Source: Methanoculleus frigidifontis (lineage in GTDB: Archaea; Halobacteriota; Methanomicrobia; Methanomicrobiales; Methanoculleaceae). Taken from it: 64,000 bases of DNA. This document shows positions 16,948-25,513 of this stretch, one piece after another. The stretch is from contig NZ_VCYH01000007.1 in assembly GCF_030464345.1 (NCBI RefSeq), forward strand, positions 1-64,000, read 5' to 3'. How positions within the stretch are numbered: position 1 is the first letter of the stretch; every line of letters starts with the position of its first letter. A model generated the notes under the pieces. The model was not told the DNA's origin and ran no database searches. It saw only the letters and a list, made by a program, of their open reading frames with translations. The position numbers and the translations under genes were made by a program.

Positions 16948-17883
16948 CTACTCCCGAAGCGTCCTCCCGGTCAGTTTCAGGAAGACGTCTTCAAGCGTCG
17001 CCGGGCGTGCCAACACTTTTTCGTGACTGCAGGACTCCATGAGCGCCCTGACCACATCATGGGGGCGGCCGGTGAAGACCTGCACCACATCGCCGACGGC
17101 ATCGTAGGATGCTCCGATCGCATCAAGGCACGCCATCACCTGCGGTGTCGAGTCTGCTTCGACGATGTCGGTGCCTGCGTACTCACTGATAAGGCTGCCG
17201 GGGCTCCCCTCCACCAGGATCTTTCCGTGATCCATGATGACGAGGCGGTCGCAGAGCCTCGCCGCCTCGTCAAGGTAGTGTGTGGTCATCACCTGGGTGT
17301 TCCCCTGCGCCTGGATCTCTTTGAGTTTCTCCCAGATCAGGTGGCGTGCCTGCGGGTCGAGGCCGATCGTCGGTTCGTCCAGGATAAGGAGCTCCGGGTC
17401 GTTGACGAGCGCCCGTGCGATGATCAGGCGGCGTTTCATTCCTCCCGAGAGCTTGTCGATCAGCACGTCGCTCTTCTCACGGAGCTGCATGAAGTCGAGG
17501 AGTTCCTCTGCGCGCTCTTCGGCGGTCTTTCGCGGGATACCGAAATAGCGTGCGTAGATCGTCAGGTTCTGATATGCGGTGAAGTCGGGGTCGAGGTTGT
17601 TCTCCTGCGGGACGACCCCGAGATGCTGCTTGATCTGCCGTGGGCGGGTGCTCACGTCCATGCCGAAGACGCGGAGAGTCCCTGCGGTCTTTGGGGAGAC
17701 GCACTGGATCATCTTCATGGTCGTGGTCTTCCCTGCACCGTTTGGCCCAAGAAAGCCGAATATTTCTCCCTCCCTGACCGCGAAATCGATGCGGTCGACG
17801 GCCACGACGTCGTCGAACCGTTTCTCGAGGCTCTCCGCCACAATGACGTCGCTGATGCTATCCCTCCGTAAATGCGAATACAC
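16948..17883 (-). CDS. ABC-2 exporter ATP-binding protein
   Basis: A 311-residue ATPase of the DrrA/NodI class. Walker A is GPNGAGKTTTMKM, followed by the Q-loop in LGVVPQENNLDPDFTAYQNL, signature LSGGMKRRLIIARALVNDPE, Walker B LLILDEPTIGLDP and switch histidine in VMTTHYLDEA. The C-terminal about 80 residues form the small domain seen in DrrA-like proteins (PATLEDVFLKLTGRTL). It pairs with the following permease gene as a two-gene operon. Confidence 0.88.
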   Translation of the reverse strand: MYSHLRRDSISDVIVAESLEKRFDDVVAVDRIDFAVREGEIFGFLGPNGAGKTTTMKMIQCVSPKTAGTLRVFGMDVSTRPRQIKQHLGVVPQENNLDPDFTAYQNLTIYARYFGIPRKTAEERAEELLDFMQLREKSDVLIDKLSGGMKRRLIIARALVNDPELLILDEPTIGLDPQARHLIWEKLKEIQAQGNTQVMTTHYLDEAARLCDRLVIMDHGKILVEGSPGSLISEYAGTDIVEADSTPQVMACLDAIGASYDAVGDVVQVFTGRPHDVVRALMESCSHEKVLARPATLEDVFLKLTGRTLRE

Positions 17884-18008
17884 GCTCTCCCTCTACAACA
17901 CTCTTTCGATCGATGCATGGTACTTCCAAGGCCAGCACGAGTCTTTGCCACCTGCACTGCATCACTCCTCGCCAAGCAACCAGTGAAAGCCCATTCTGCT
18001 CTCCCGGC

Positions 18009-18042
18009 CGCTTCACGCTGTCGGTTGTGAGACGGTGAAGCG
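18009..18042. other. Inverted repeat in the gap before the PAS gene
   Basis: CGCTTCAC and GTGAAGCG form a perfect 8-bp stem around an 18-nt loop. It lies in the 17,884-18,370 gap, which otherwise holds no gene I can support. It could be an operator or a small structured leader. Confidence 0.3.
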
Positions 18043-18370
18043 CGCTGCGATCGTCGTGCCCCGGTTCCCATCAATCGCCGTTCTGAATGGCTTTTTGGCC
18101 GGATATCTTCTATTTGGCTGGAATATGGCAAACAGAATCCAGAAATCCCTGCTCCAGGAGGCATAACCTATTTCAGGGAGAACTGGCCACTGCCCGGCTA
18201 CCTCAACCCTGGTTGGGAATTTGGTATGGTGTCATTTGCTCTAAAACGCATTTTAATGCCTCTAATTGACAATTTGCGTGTTTTTAGGGCGTTCTCCTCT
18301 ACCCCTCCGACCACAGTGTTATTATATCAATAGTGTCCAGCTTCCGGTATACACCGGAGGTGGCAAGGTA

Positions 18371-18886
18371 ATGATAATGGTCGTCGGGAGCTTTCTGGTA
18401 TCGCAGACGATGGGAGATGAGTTAGTGCAGCGGCAGCTGCGACGGCAGGTGCTGCACGCGCTTGAACGTCTTCCCATTCCGGTCATAACGATGGACCGGG
18501 AACTGAAGCTGACGTATCTGAACCGGGCAGGCGCCGATCTCTTCCAGGTTAGGCAGGAGACCGTGCAGGGGAGGGCATGCACCGATGTGTACCCGGCATC
18601 GATGATCGATGAGACCTGCCGGTTGTGTCGGGATGCGCTTGATCACGATGCGGCTCGTGCCGGCCGGGTGACGTTCGAAGGCCGGGTGTACTGCTCGATT
18701 GCAGCCCCGCTAAAAGAGGATGACGGGACGACGACGGGTGTCGTGTACATGCTCTGGGGGGCCGATTCCGGGAAAGAATCGGTTTTAGCCGCAGAGGCGG
18801 GCAGCATGGAAGCGTATCTCACACCCAGACCGAGTCCAGACGGTTCCGGGCACTGGGTTCCGGTCTTCATTCCCGAGCCTCACTGA
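18371..18886 (+). CDS. Single PAS-domain protein
   Basis: A 171-residue cytoplasmic protein. A short helical N-terminus (about 1-35) leads into one PAS domain (LPIPVITMDRELKLTYLNRA, then GRACTDVYPASMIDETC), where a Cys/Cys/Cys cluster (CTDVY, ETCRLC) might hold a metal or respond to redox. There is no kinase or DNA-binding output. ATG 18,371 is preferred over the longer open frame because GGAGGTGG lies just upstream. It stands alone; its partner is unknown. Confidence 0.7.
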   Translation: MIMVVGSFLVSQTMGDELVQRQLRRQVLHALERLPIPVITMDRELKLTYLNRAGADLFQVRQETVQGRACTDVYPASMIDETCRLCRDALDHDAARAGRVTFEGRVYCSIAAPLKEDDGTTTGVVYMLWGADSGKESVLAAEAGSMEAYLTPRPSPDGSGHWVPVFIPEPH

Positions 18887-19256
18887 AGATCGTATCTTTT
18901 TTGGCAGACTGGCGGTCTCGCCGGAGAGCATAGGGGGGCAGGCCGAGAACAATAGATGCCCGGCACGGTACGCCGGAGAGGCCGCATCTGATCGAATCGC
19001 TATTTTCTCCAGTGGAAGCAAAGGGGTTCTATTGTAGGTATACAGAGGCGAATAGTATTTCTATACGCTCTATACTCTTACAAGCAGTCTATTGGTTTTT
19101 GGATCCTGTGGGAAACGGCTAAAAGCCATCGTGCGATCCGGGAACTGTCCGCAACCCGTCTGTTATATGGGGCTTCCTCCTGTCCATGCAGGGGAAAGGG
19201 GCGCTCCGGACACCTGCTCCTCGCTTCCTTTCCGCCGAGCGTTTGTATTTTGCAGA
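18887..19256. other. Gene-free gap
   Basis: I see no coding frame here. An AT-rich patch around 19,030-19,080 with several TATA-like words could hold a promoter, but no gene follows it on the plus strand before the convergent secreted protein gene. Confidence 0.4.
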
Positions 19257-19745
19257 TCAGGATTCTATAACGAGTTGCAGGTGCTGCGTCCTGACGGTGC
19301 CGCCGCCAACTGCGGTGATAGTGGCATCGACGGTTGTCCCGGAGACAAGTGGCGGGAGGTTCGGGATGACGATCTCGCGGGTGACTGCACCGTACGGCGG
19401 CGATATCGTTCCGAGGTTCGATGAACGGCTGATGGCGCCGTTCAGTGCCGTGGCCGAAACCGCAAGGTACACCGGCTCCCGGAATCCGTCCTCCGGCTGA
19501 ACGCTCACCCGGTAGAGGATGGTCTCTCCCGGACGCGCCGTCACCGTCCGGGGTGAGATCGTCAGTGAGAAAGACCCTTGTGTCCGGCTCTGCGGCATAA
19601 TGTCTCCTTCATTCCCATCCTGCCCGGAATACTCGGCATCAGGCGTGGGTTTCTGGATACTCCCGCCGCCGTACGCCAGTGCAATGACCACGAGGACGAG
19701 AACGACGATGCCCGCCAGCGCCGTCTTTGCTGCTGCCTCTGCCAT
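19257..19745 (-). CDS. Membrane-anchored extracellular protein, hypothetical
   Basis: A 162-residue protein with a single N-terminal membrane helix (TALAGIVVLVLVVIALAYGG, about 8-27), a polar linker, and a beta-rich domain (SFSLTISPRTVTARPGETIL, VYLAVSATALNG, VIPNLPPLVSGTTVDATITA) that resembles an Ig-like or PKD-like surface fold. The family is not recognised. ATG 19,745 is chosen because a GAGGGGG site precedes it; the longer frame adds 12 residues. Likely a surface protein facing outward. Confidence 0.6.
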   Translation of the reverse strand: MAEAAAKTALAGIVVLVLVVIALAYGGGSIQKPTPDAEYSGQDGNEGDIMPQSRTQGSFSLTISPRTVTARPGETILYRVSVQPEDGFREPVYLAVSATALNGAISRSSNLGTISPPYGAVTREIVIPNLPPLVSGTTVDATITAVGGGTVRTQHLQLVIES

Positions 19746-19835
19746 GGCATACCCCCTCATGCCGCCCGGTGCCGGGGACAATCGGGTGCCTTTGTGCCGC
19801 TACCGTATTCATGGTTTCGGGCACCGTCTCCGCCG

Positions 19836-20267
19836 CTACCGCATCACCGCCTGGATGACCGTCGGGTACCTGTTTATAAGATCGTAGACTATGGGTTTTG
19901 CAACCCAGAGCCTTCCTTCCCGCATTCTGCGGAGATGGCTGATCGCCCCGAGGTGCCGGAGCGCCTCTGCGGCCGCTTCGTCGGCGAAGAACCCGCTGTC
20001 CGTGACGGTCATGTCGAAGTAGACGATGATCGGGAGTTTAAGCCTGCGGTGCAGTTCCTGCGGCAGGCGTTCGCCGAGATCGGCGATGACGGACGCATCG
20101 AAGCGGTATTCCTCTCCGCCTTTGGTCGTCGAAGACGGCGTATCCTCCTCAAGGAGGCGGCGGAGTGTCTTCCGTTCGGCGACGATGCCGGCATTGATCT
20201 TGCCGATCTCAAGCCGCATCCACCGCATGAGGACGGCTTCGTCGCCCGGTCGTGGCCGTTCTGTCAT
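19836..20267 (-). CDS. UPF0216 (DUF61) family protein
   Basis: A 143-residue conserved archaeal protein of unknown function. Recognised by RWMRLEIGKINAGIVAERKT, LGERLPQELHRRLKLPIIVY and the ending REGRLWVAKPIVYDLINRYP. The open frame extends to 20,516, but the family starts near MTERPRP at 20,267. No catalytic residues can be assigned. It is divergent from the M24 peptidase gene. Confidence 0.8.
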   Translation of the reverse strand: MTERPRPGDEAVLMRWMRLEIGKINAGIVAERKTLRRLLEEDTPSSTTKGGEEYRFDASVIADLGERLPQELHRRLKLPIIVYFDMTVTDSGFFADEAAAEALRHLGAISHLRRMREGRLWVAKPIVYDLINRYPTVIQAVMR

Positions 20268-20318
20268 GGTGCGGGTTCTCCGTTTCCGGGTGGTTCTCCG
20301 GTATGCTGTGATGCGGCC

Positions 20319-20380
20319 ATATATATTATTCTCCCCCACCCCCCGGCGACCCTGGCTGCCCGGCTCAGAAATGGTATAAA
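20319..20380. promoter_or_regulatory. Back-to-back promoters of the UPF0216 and M24 genes
   Basis: An ATATATATTATT run at 20,319-20,330 serves as TATA box on the minus strand, about 52 bp before the UPF0216 start. GGTATAAA at 20,373-20,380 lies 24 bp before the M24 ATG, which fits a leaderless plus-strand transcript. Confidence 0.5.
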
Positions 20381-20403
20381 CTCCCGGCCCGCACACGTAG
20401 TGT

Positions 20404-21597
20404 ATGCAGGGAAAAGTTCCTCGCCTGGAACTGACGGGGCGCCTGGATCGCTTCCGGGCCGGGATGGATGCGGAGCAGCCCGGGTGGGAGCTTGCGGCTC
20501 TCTTCGGCAAGGTCAACCTCTTCTATTTCACCGGCACAATGCAGGACGGGGTGTTGCTGATACCGAGGAGCGACGAGGCCGTCTTCTGGGTGCGCCGGAG
20601 TTACGAGCGGGCGCTTGATGAATCCCTCTTCCCGGAGATCCGGCCGATGCGGAGTTACCGGGACGCGGCAGCAGCTTCCGGGCGCTGTCCGGATGCCGTG
20701 CACCTGGAGACGGAACTTCTGCCGCTTGCGCATCTCCGGCGGTTCCAGAAACACTTTCCCTTCACCGAGGCCGGATCCCTCGACAGGACGGTTGCGCGCG
20801 TCCGGGAAGTGAAGAGCGCATACGAGCTCTCGCTCATGGAGCAGGCAGGGCGGATTCACCGGCGGGTGCTTGAGGAGCGTGCACCCGCCCTGCTGCGCGA
20901 GGGGATGACCGAACTTGCGTTCGTGACGGAACTCTACACCGTCCTCATCGAGGAGGGGCATCACGGTATTGTACGCTTCGGCATGTTCGATACGGAGATC
21001 GCCGTCGGGCAGATCGGGTTCGGCGAGAGTTCGATCTACCCGACGGCGTTCGACGGGCCGGGCGGGAACTATGGGATGAGCCCCGCGGTACCGCTCCTCG
21101 GGAGCCGGGAGAGACTACTGAAGGCCGGCGACCTGGTCTTTGCCGATATCGGGTGCGGGGTTGCCGGGTACCATACCGACAAGACGATGACCTACATGTT
21201 CGGCAGATCAATCCCGGACGAAGCGATCGAGCAGCATGAGGTCTGCGTTGCTATCCAGGATGAGATGGCGTCGCTCCTCCGTCCGGGGATCGCCCCTTCG
21301 GAGATATACGATACGATCATCGAGGGGCAAAGTCCGGAGTTTCTCAAGGGCTTTATGGGCTTTGGAGATCGGCAGGTGAAGTTCCTCGGCCACGGGGTTG
21401 GCCTGCTCGTCGACGAGACGCCCGTCATTGCGAGGGGTTTTGACGAACCGCTTCTGGAAGGGATGACCATCGCGCTTGAACCGAAGAAAGGGATCGCAGG
21501 CGTCGGAATGGTGGGCATCGAGAACACCTTCCTGGTGACGCCCGGGGGCGGGCGGTGCATCACCGGCGACCACCGCGGCCTGATGCCGGTCTGGTGA
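20404..21597 (+). CDS. M24 family metallopeptidase (Xaa-Pro aminopeptidase-like)
   Basis: A 397-residue two-domain protein: a creatinase N-domain (about 1-145, LFGKVNLFYFTGTMQDGVLL) and a pita-bread catalytic domain. Four of the five expected metal ligands are clearly visible: Asp in LVFADIGCG, Asp in YHTDKTMTY, His in FLGHGVGLLVDE and Glu in TIALEPKKG, with the final Glu in VGIENTFLV. A proline dipeptidase or aminopeptidase activity is therefore likely, with role in peptide turnover. It starts a plus-strand run with nudC and the PreA-like gene, separated by short gaps. Confidence 0.87.
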   Translation: MQGKVPRLELTGRLDRFRAGMDAEQPGWELAALFGKVNLFYFTGTMQDGVLLIPRSDEAVFWVRRSYERALDESLFPEIRPMRSYRDAAAASGRCPDAVHLETELLPLAHLRRFQKHFPFTEAGSLDRTVARVREVKSAYELSLMEQAGRIHRRVLEERAPALLREGMTELAFVTELYTVLIEEGHHGIVRFGMFDTEIAVGQIGFGESSIYPTAFDGPGGNYGMSPAVPLLGSRERLLKAGDLVFADIGCGVAGYHTDKTMTYMFGRSIPDEAIEQHEVCVAIQDEMASLLRPGIAPSEIYDTIIEGQSPEFLKGFMGFGDRQVKFLGHGVGLLVDETPVIARGFDEPLLEGMTIALEPKKGIAGVGMVGIENTFLVTPGGGRCITGDHRGLMPVW

Positions 21598-21641
21598 GAC
21601 GCCGGGCGCGGCAGAAGCATATTTCCCCGGCGGAGGATGCC

Positions 21642-22508
21642 ATGTATCCCGACACATACGTTCACACCGGAACTTTCTCTGCAGATACGCTTACGGCCCG
21701 GTACCCGGAGCCGGTTTTTCCGCCGGATGGAGAAGCCCTCTTCGTGCCGGTCCGGGGATCGGGAATCTGCGTCGTGAGGGGAGCATGTCCGCAGGCCTTT
21801 CTGCAGACAGTTCCTGCCGGGTGCCGGGTGGAACGGACGGTGTACCTCGGTCATCGCGGCAGCGCGCCCTGTTATGCGGTGGCAATAGCGGCAGAGAGCC
21901 CCCTGCCGGAGGGTATGGACGCCTGCGGCGTGCGCGATCTCTACGGCAGGATTCCGGAGGATGACCTTGCCGTTGCCGCCCTTGCGGTTCGGATCGTCGA
22001 CTACGATCGGACGACGCAGTACTGCGGGCAGTGCGGTGCGAAGATGCGGCCGCTCATGACCGAGCGGGCGAAATTCTGCCCTGCATGCAACCGGACCGTC
22101 TATCCCCGGCTGTCGCCCGCCGTCATCGTCCTCGTGAGTGACGGCGAGCGGGTGCTCCTTGCTCGTTCGCCCCGGTTCCCGCCCGGCATGTACAGCGTCA
22201 TCGCCGGGTTCGTCGAGCCGGGCGAGAACCTCGAGCACGCCGTCCGCCGCGAAGTCAGAGAAGAAGTCGGGGTATCCATACAAAACATCCGCTACTTCGG
22301 CAGCGAGCCCTGGCCGTTTCCAGATTCGCTGATGATCGGCTTTACTGCCGAATATGCGGGCGGCGATCTCGTCGTCGATACGAGCGAGATTGAGGCTGCG
22401 GAATGGTTCGACCGCGAGACCCTCCCTCCATTGCCGTCCACGATGAGCATCTCCCGGGCACTCCTCGACCGGTGGCTGGACGGGGAGGGCAGATGCCTCC
22501 GGCAATAA
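21642..22508 (+). CDS. nudC: NAD(+)/NADH pyrophosphatase (NudC-type Nudix hydrolase)
   Basis: Hydrolyses NADH or NAD to NMN and AMP. The 288-residue protein has an N-terminal domain, a central zinc ribbon (CGQCGAKM ... CPACNRTVYPRLSPAVIVLV) and a Nudix box (GFVEPGENLEHAVRREVREE then VG), followed by FGSEPWPFPDSLMIGFTAEY, a NudC hallmark. The chosen start MYPDTYVH follows a GGAGGATGCC site. In bacteria NudC also removes NAD caps from RNA, but whether this holds here is unknown. It lies 44 bp after the M24 gene. Confidence 0.88.
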   Translation: MYPDTYVHTGTFSADTLTARYPEPVFPPDGEALFVPVRGSGICVVRGACPQAFLQTVPAGCRVERTVYLGHRGSAPCYAVAIAAESPLPEGMDACGVRDLYGRIPEDDLAVAALAVRIVDYDRTTQYCGQCGAKMRPLMTERAKFCPACNRTVYPRLSPAVIVLVSDGERVLLARSPRFPPGMYSVIAGFVEPGENLEHAVRREVREEVGVSIQNIRYFGSEPWPFPDSLMIGFTAEYAGGDLVVDTSEIEAAEWFDRETLPPLPSTMSISRALLDRWLDGEGRCLRQ

Positions 22509-22511
22509 CAT

Positions 22512-22557
22512 CCATATGGTTGTCCGGCGCAGGTTATGTCCGGAAAAAACCATATGG
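22512..22557 (+). promoter_or_regulatory. Hairpin enclosing the ribosome-binding site and start of the PreA-like gene
   Basis: CCATATGGTT (22,512-22,521) and AACCATATGG (22,548-22,557) are perfect 10-bp inverted repeats. The 26-nt loop holds AGGTT and the first ATG (22,536); a second in-frame ATG (22,554) is inside the 3' arm. The structure could hide the start and control translation, or be a half-site pair for a regulator. Confidence 0.45.
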
Positions 22558-23759
22558 CCGCACCTGAATTTCCCCTTGAAACGACCGTCGGATCGCTCGC
22601 GCTCACAAACCCGTTCCTGCTTGCCTCCGGCCCGCCGACCGCTTCCGGCGAACAGATCCGGCACGCATTCCGGCTCGGCTGGGCGGGTGCGGTCACCAAG
22701 ACCATCGTCCCGGATACGATGGAGATTCTGGATGTCTCGCCCCGTTTTGCGGCCTGGAAAGACGAGCATTCAGGGCTTCTCGGCTTTGAGAATATCGAGC
22801 TTTTGAGCAGGAAGGATGAATCCTACTGGGCGGCGGAGATTGCTGCCATCAGGAAAGAGCACCCGGATCGGGTTCTGATTGCGAGCATCATGGCCTCGCC
22901 CGATCCTGCTGAGTGGCAGGAACTTGCCTGCACCGTGCAGGATGCGGGGGCGGATGCGATCGAGCTGAACGTCTCCTGTCCCCACGGTATGCCGGAACGG
23001 GGGGTCGGTGCGGCCATCGGGCAGCACGCCGATCTCGTCGGCGAGGTGACCCGTGCCGTGCGGCAGGTTGCAGCGGTCCCCCTGATCGTCAAGCTCACGC
23101 CCAACGTGACGGATATTCTGCCCGTCGCCCATGCTGCGGTGGACGGCGGCGCCGATATCCTTTCAGCCATCAACACAGTCCAGTGTCTCATGGGCATCGA
23201 CCTTGAGACGCTTGAACCCCAGCCCGCGGTTGCCGGATCCAGCACGTACGGCGGGTATTCGGGCCCTGCGGTGAAACCCATCGGGCTCCGGATGATCGCA
23301 CAGATCGCGCGGGAACTTTCGATCCCGCTGATGGGTATCGGCGGGATCTCCCGCTGGCAGGATGCTGCCGAGTACATAGCGGCCGGGGCATCGGTTGTCC
23401 AGGTCTGCACCGCAGTGATGTGGGAAGGGGCAGGTATCGTCCGCGAGATGGACGCCGGGCTGTCGGGGTATCTTGCACAGAAGTACTTTCCGGATGTCGG
23501 GGCGCTCAGGGGGCGTGCCCTTTCCCGCATCGGGACGCACGCATCGCTTTCCCGAAGCGCACATCGCCGTGCGGCTATTGGCTATCCGGAACGATGTACA
23601 TCCTGCGGCCGCTGTGTGACGGCCTGCCGTGACGGAGGCTACCATGCCATCTCGATAGCGGACCGGCGTGCCGCGATCGATCTGGACCGGTGTGACGGGT
23701 GCAGCCTCTGCTCCCATGTCTGTCCCGAAGGCGCGATCGTCATGCTGCCGGGTTTGTGA
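22536..23759 (+). CDS. preA: PreA-like dihydropyrimidine/dihydroorotate dehydrogenase with ferredoxin domain
   Basis: A 407-residue FMN enzyme fused to a ferredoxin. Residues about 10-320 form the DHOD-type TIM barrel: LTNPFLLASGPPTASGEQIR, the catalytic cysteine in LNVSCPHGMPERGVG, LIVKLTPNVTDI, and LMGIGGISRWQDAAEYIAAG for FMN phosphate. Residues about 345-400 carry two 4Fe-4S motifs, CTSCGRCVTAC and CDGCSLCSHVCPEG. This architecture is that of NAD-dependent dihydropyrimidine dehydrogenase subunit PreA, but no PreT partner is seen. In a methanogen the electron donor is probably ferredoxin (inference). A second start at 22,554 (MAAPEF) is possible. Confidence 0.82.
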   Translation: MSGKNHMAAPEFPLETTVGSLALTNPFLLASGPPTASGEQIRHAFRLGWAGAVTKTIVPDTMEILDVSPRFAAWKDEHSGLLGFENIELLSRKDESYWAAEIAAIRKEHPDRVLIASIMASPDPAEWQELACTVQDAGADAIELNVSCPHGMPERGVGAAIGQHADLVGEVTRAVRQVAAVPLIVKLTPNVTDILPVAHAAVDGGADILSAINTVQCLMGIDLETLEPQPAVAGSSTYGGYSGPAVKPIGLRMIAQIARELSIPLMGIGGISRWQDAAEYIAAGASVVQVCTAVMWEGAGIVREMDAGLSGYLAQKYFPDVGALRGRALSRIGTHASLSRSAHRRAAIGYPERCTSCGRCVTACRDGGYHAISIADRRAAIDLDRCDGCSLCSHVCPEGAIVMLPGL

Positions 23760-23813
23760 ACGGGACGTTCCCTGTGGAGATCCCGACACACGGTGGCGGT
23801 TTGACCAATGTCT

Positions 23814-23846
23814 CCGGTAACCATTACCGGTAGCGGAACCGTTTTT
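23814..23846 (+). terminator. Hairpin and T-run after the PreA-like gene
   Basis: CCGGTAA-3 nt-TTACCGG (23,814-23,830) is a perfect 7-bp stem, followed by GGAACCGTTTTT. It is well placed to end the plus-strand nudC/preA run. The remaining 23,850-24,178 contains no believable gene. Confidence 0.45.
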
Positions 23847-24178
23847 CCGGTATGGTCATGCAGAGGCTCGGCACCTCCAAAGTGCAGAAGAAGTGCTCGA
23901 AAAAGAACTTCGTCTATCCGTTCGTCCGTTTTCCGCGGGCGTGCTCCGGGATCATCGGGGAAACGGTGACGATCATGGAGACAGAGGTCCTGGGCAGACG
24001 GGCATTTTTAGTGATTGTTGATGGCGATGAGGTTGGGCAACCGGTTGAACAACCCGAACCTGCATTCGTGCAACATGATCGTGCATCTCTGATGCAACGC
24101 TGTGAAGGAATCCTCGATGAAATCCACTCTGTGCTAACGAATAGACCGCTCACAGTGATGAAAAAAAGTTCGTATCGA

Positions 24179-24252
24179 TGGGCCTGTCCGGATTCGAACC
24201 GGAGATCTTCGCCGTGTAAGGGCGACGTCATGACCAGCTAGACCACAAGCCC
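24179..24252 (-). tRNA. tRNA-Val (anticodon TAC)
   Basis: On the minus strand a 74-nt cloverleaf: acceptor GGGCTTG pairs with CAGGCCC (one G-T pair), D-loop region CTAGCTGGTCATGA, anticodon stem CGCCC/GGGCG... with loop containing TAC, and T-arm CCGGTTCGAATCCGG. The anticodon TAC reads valine GTA codons. The CCA end is not encoded. An AT-rich box GATTTAATAC stands about 30 bp upstream. No intron is needed to fold it. Confidence 0.92.
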
Positions 24253-24280
24253 GATCAGCCTTAAAACGTGGACGGTTGTC

Positions 24281-24290
24281 GTATTAAATC
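24281..24290 (-). promoter_or_regulatory. TATA box of tRNA-Val
   Basis: GATTTAATAC on the minus strand, 29-38 bp before the tRNA 5' end, at the standard archaeal distance. Confidence 0.5.
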
Positions 24291-24391
24291 TGTTGTTGTC
24301 TTCCTGCCATGCTGCCCTTCCGGATATGATCGCTACGGCTACGCCTGGCACCGCTGTCCGGGATCTACGGCGACGTTCCCGAAAAAAAGTG

Positions 24392-25339
24392 TTAGAGGAA
24401 GCCGAACGACTTCAGGGTAACCTCGGGGTTGACCGCGCCGACATGGTAGACCGCACCTTCGGTGAGTTCGTTGATGACGACTTCTGCAGGGGAGAAGAGC
24501 GAGGTGTCGATCTGGTAGAAGTCGAAGTTCGCTTCCTTGAAGATCTCGTAGAATGGTTTTCCGTATCCCTTGGACTTGTTTGAGGGAATCCTGTCCAGAT
24601 AGTCCTTGATCTCGGGGGCGTTCATCGTCAGATAGATGCTGCCGTGGTAGATGGTCGCATCGTTGGTGCTGCCCATCGCCTTCGTGCCGTCCTTCTTGAC
24701 GGGAGCTATCGGAGCGTGGCCGATACCTGCGCTGATCTTCTTGGTGTCGAACCCGAGCTCGTTGAGTTTGTAAACCGCAGTCTCGACGCAGCGTCCGGCG
24801 ACCTGAATGGAGCCGACGATCGAGGCGGTGGGGGCGACGACGGCGCAGGTGTTCGCCACGTCGACGTTGCAGGCCTCGGCAATCTTCTCCATCACGCCGG
24901 CGTTCGGGAGGTGATCGGACTCAAGGGCGATGACCGCGTAGTCGAACTCGTCCTCGTACTCGATGACCTCATAGGTGTGCTTGGGCTTGAGCGAGAGTGC
25001 CCGTGCCGGGCCGCTGCCCATGGCGAAGTACTTATTGACGTTGACCGTCCATCCGGCCTTCTGTGCGCCGAGGCAGGCGATCGACGGGAAGTCGGTGCTG
25101 ACCTCGACGAACGGGATCGGGTGCTCCCCGATCCTGCCCATGGTAATGTCGACCTCGCCCAGGCCGCCCATACAGATCTCGGTGAACCGCTTGCCGGCCA
25201 GATAGCCGCCGGGGGTGCTGACACCGCAGTCGACGATACGTGCCCCGTTGTCGAGTTCGTGATAGACCGCGTTATATTCTTCAGCATATTCTGCAAGTTC
25301 CTCGAATATGTCCAGTGCAAGTTCGTTTACGCTGAGCAT
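24392..25339 (-). CDS. mch: Methenyl-tetrahydromethanopterin cyclohydrolase
   Basis: Interconverts 5-formyl- and 5,10-methenyl-tetrahydromethanopterin, a central step of CO2 reduction to methane. The 315-residue protein matches Mch along its length: DCGVSTPGGYLAGKRFTEIC near the start, GPARALSLKPKHTYEVIEYE, HLPNAGVMEKIAEACNVDVA and GIGHAPIAPVKKDGTKAMGS. ATG 25,339 (MLSVNELALDIFEEL) is chosen for its match to the family and the GAGGT site before it; the frame extends eight codons further. A single-gene unit between the tRNA and orc1, which is usual in Methanomicrobiales. Confidence 0.95.
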   Translation of the reverse strand: MLSVNELALDIFEELAEYAEEYNAVYHELDNGARIVDCGVSTPGGYLAGKRFTEICMGGLGEVDITMGRIGEHPIPFVEVSTDFPSIACLGAQKAGWTVNVNKYFAMGSGPARALSLKPKHTYEVIEYEDEFDYAVIALESDHLPNAGVMEKIAEACNVDVANTCAVVAPTASIVGSIQVAGRCVETAVYKLNELGFDTKKISAGIGHAPIAPVKKDGTKAMGSTNDATIYHGSIYLTMNAPEIKDYLDRIPSNKSKGYGKPFYEIFKEANFDFYQIDTSLFSPAEVVINELTEGAVYHVGAVNPEVTLKSFGFL

Positions 25340-25513
25340 GTGGAAAACCTCATTAGAATACAAGAGATTGCAGAGCAGATAAGAGTTATGAAATAAAGTT
25401 ATCGGCAGGCTTTGGAAAAATCTTCTTTCTGGTTCCAGTCAGCCGATCTGCACGGCAGGAGATGCAGTGCTGTGCCGGAAGGTAGCAGGCCGCCCGCAGG
25501 GCCGATCTGCTCG

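Noticed and set aside
21192-22769. A 525-codon minus-strand open frame across nudC
   Set aside because: Antisense to the end of the M24 gene, nudC and the start of preA; no recognisable domain.
23852-24241. Open frames on both strands (23,852-24,241 and 23,914-24,231) over the tRNA-Val
   Set aside because: They run through the tRNA sequence, and the protein text (WACPDSNRRSS and RFESGQAHRYELFF) is the well-known translation of tRNA, not a gene.
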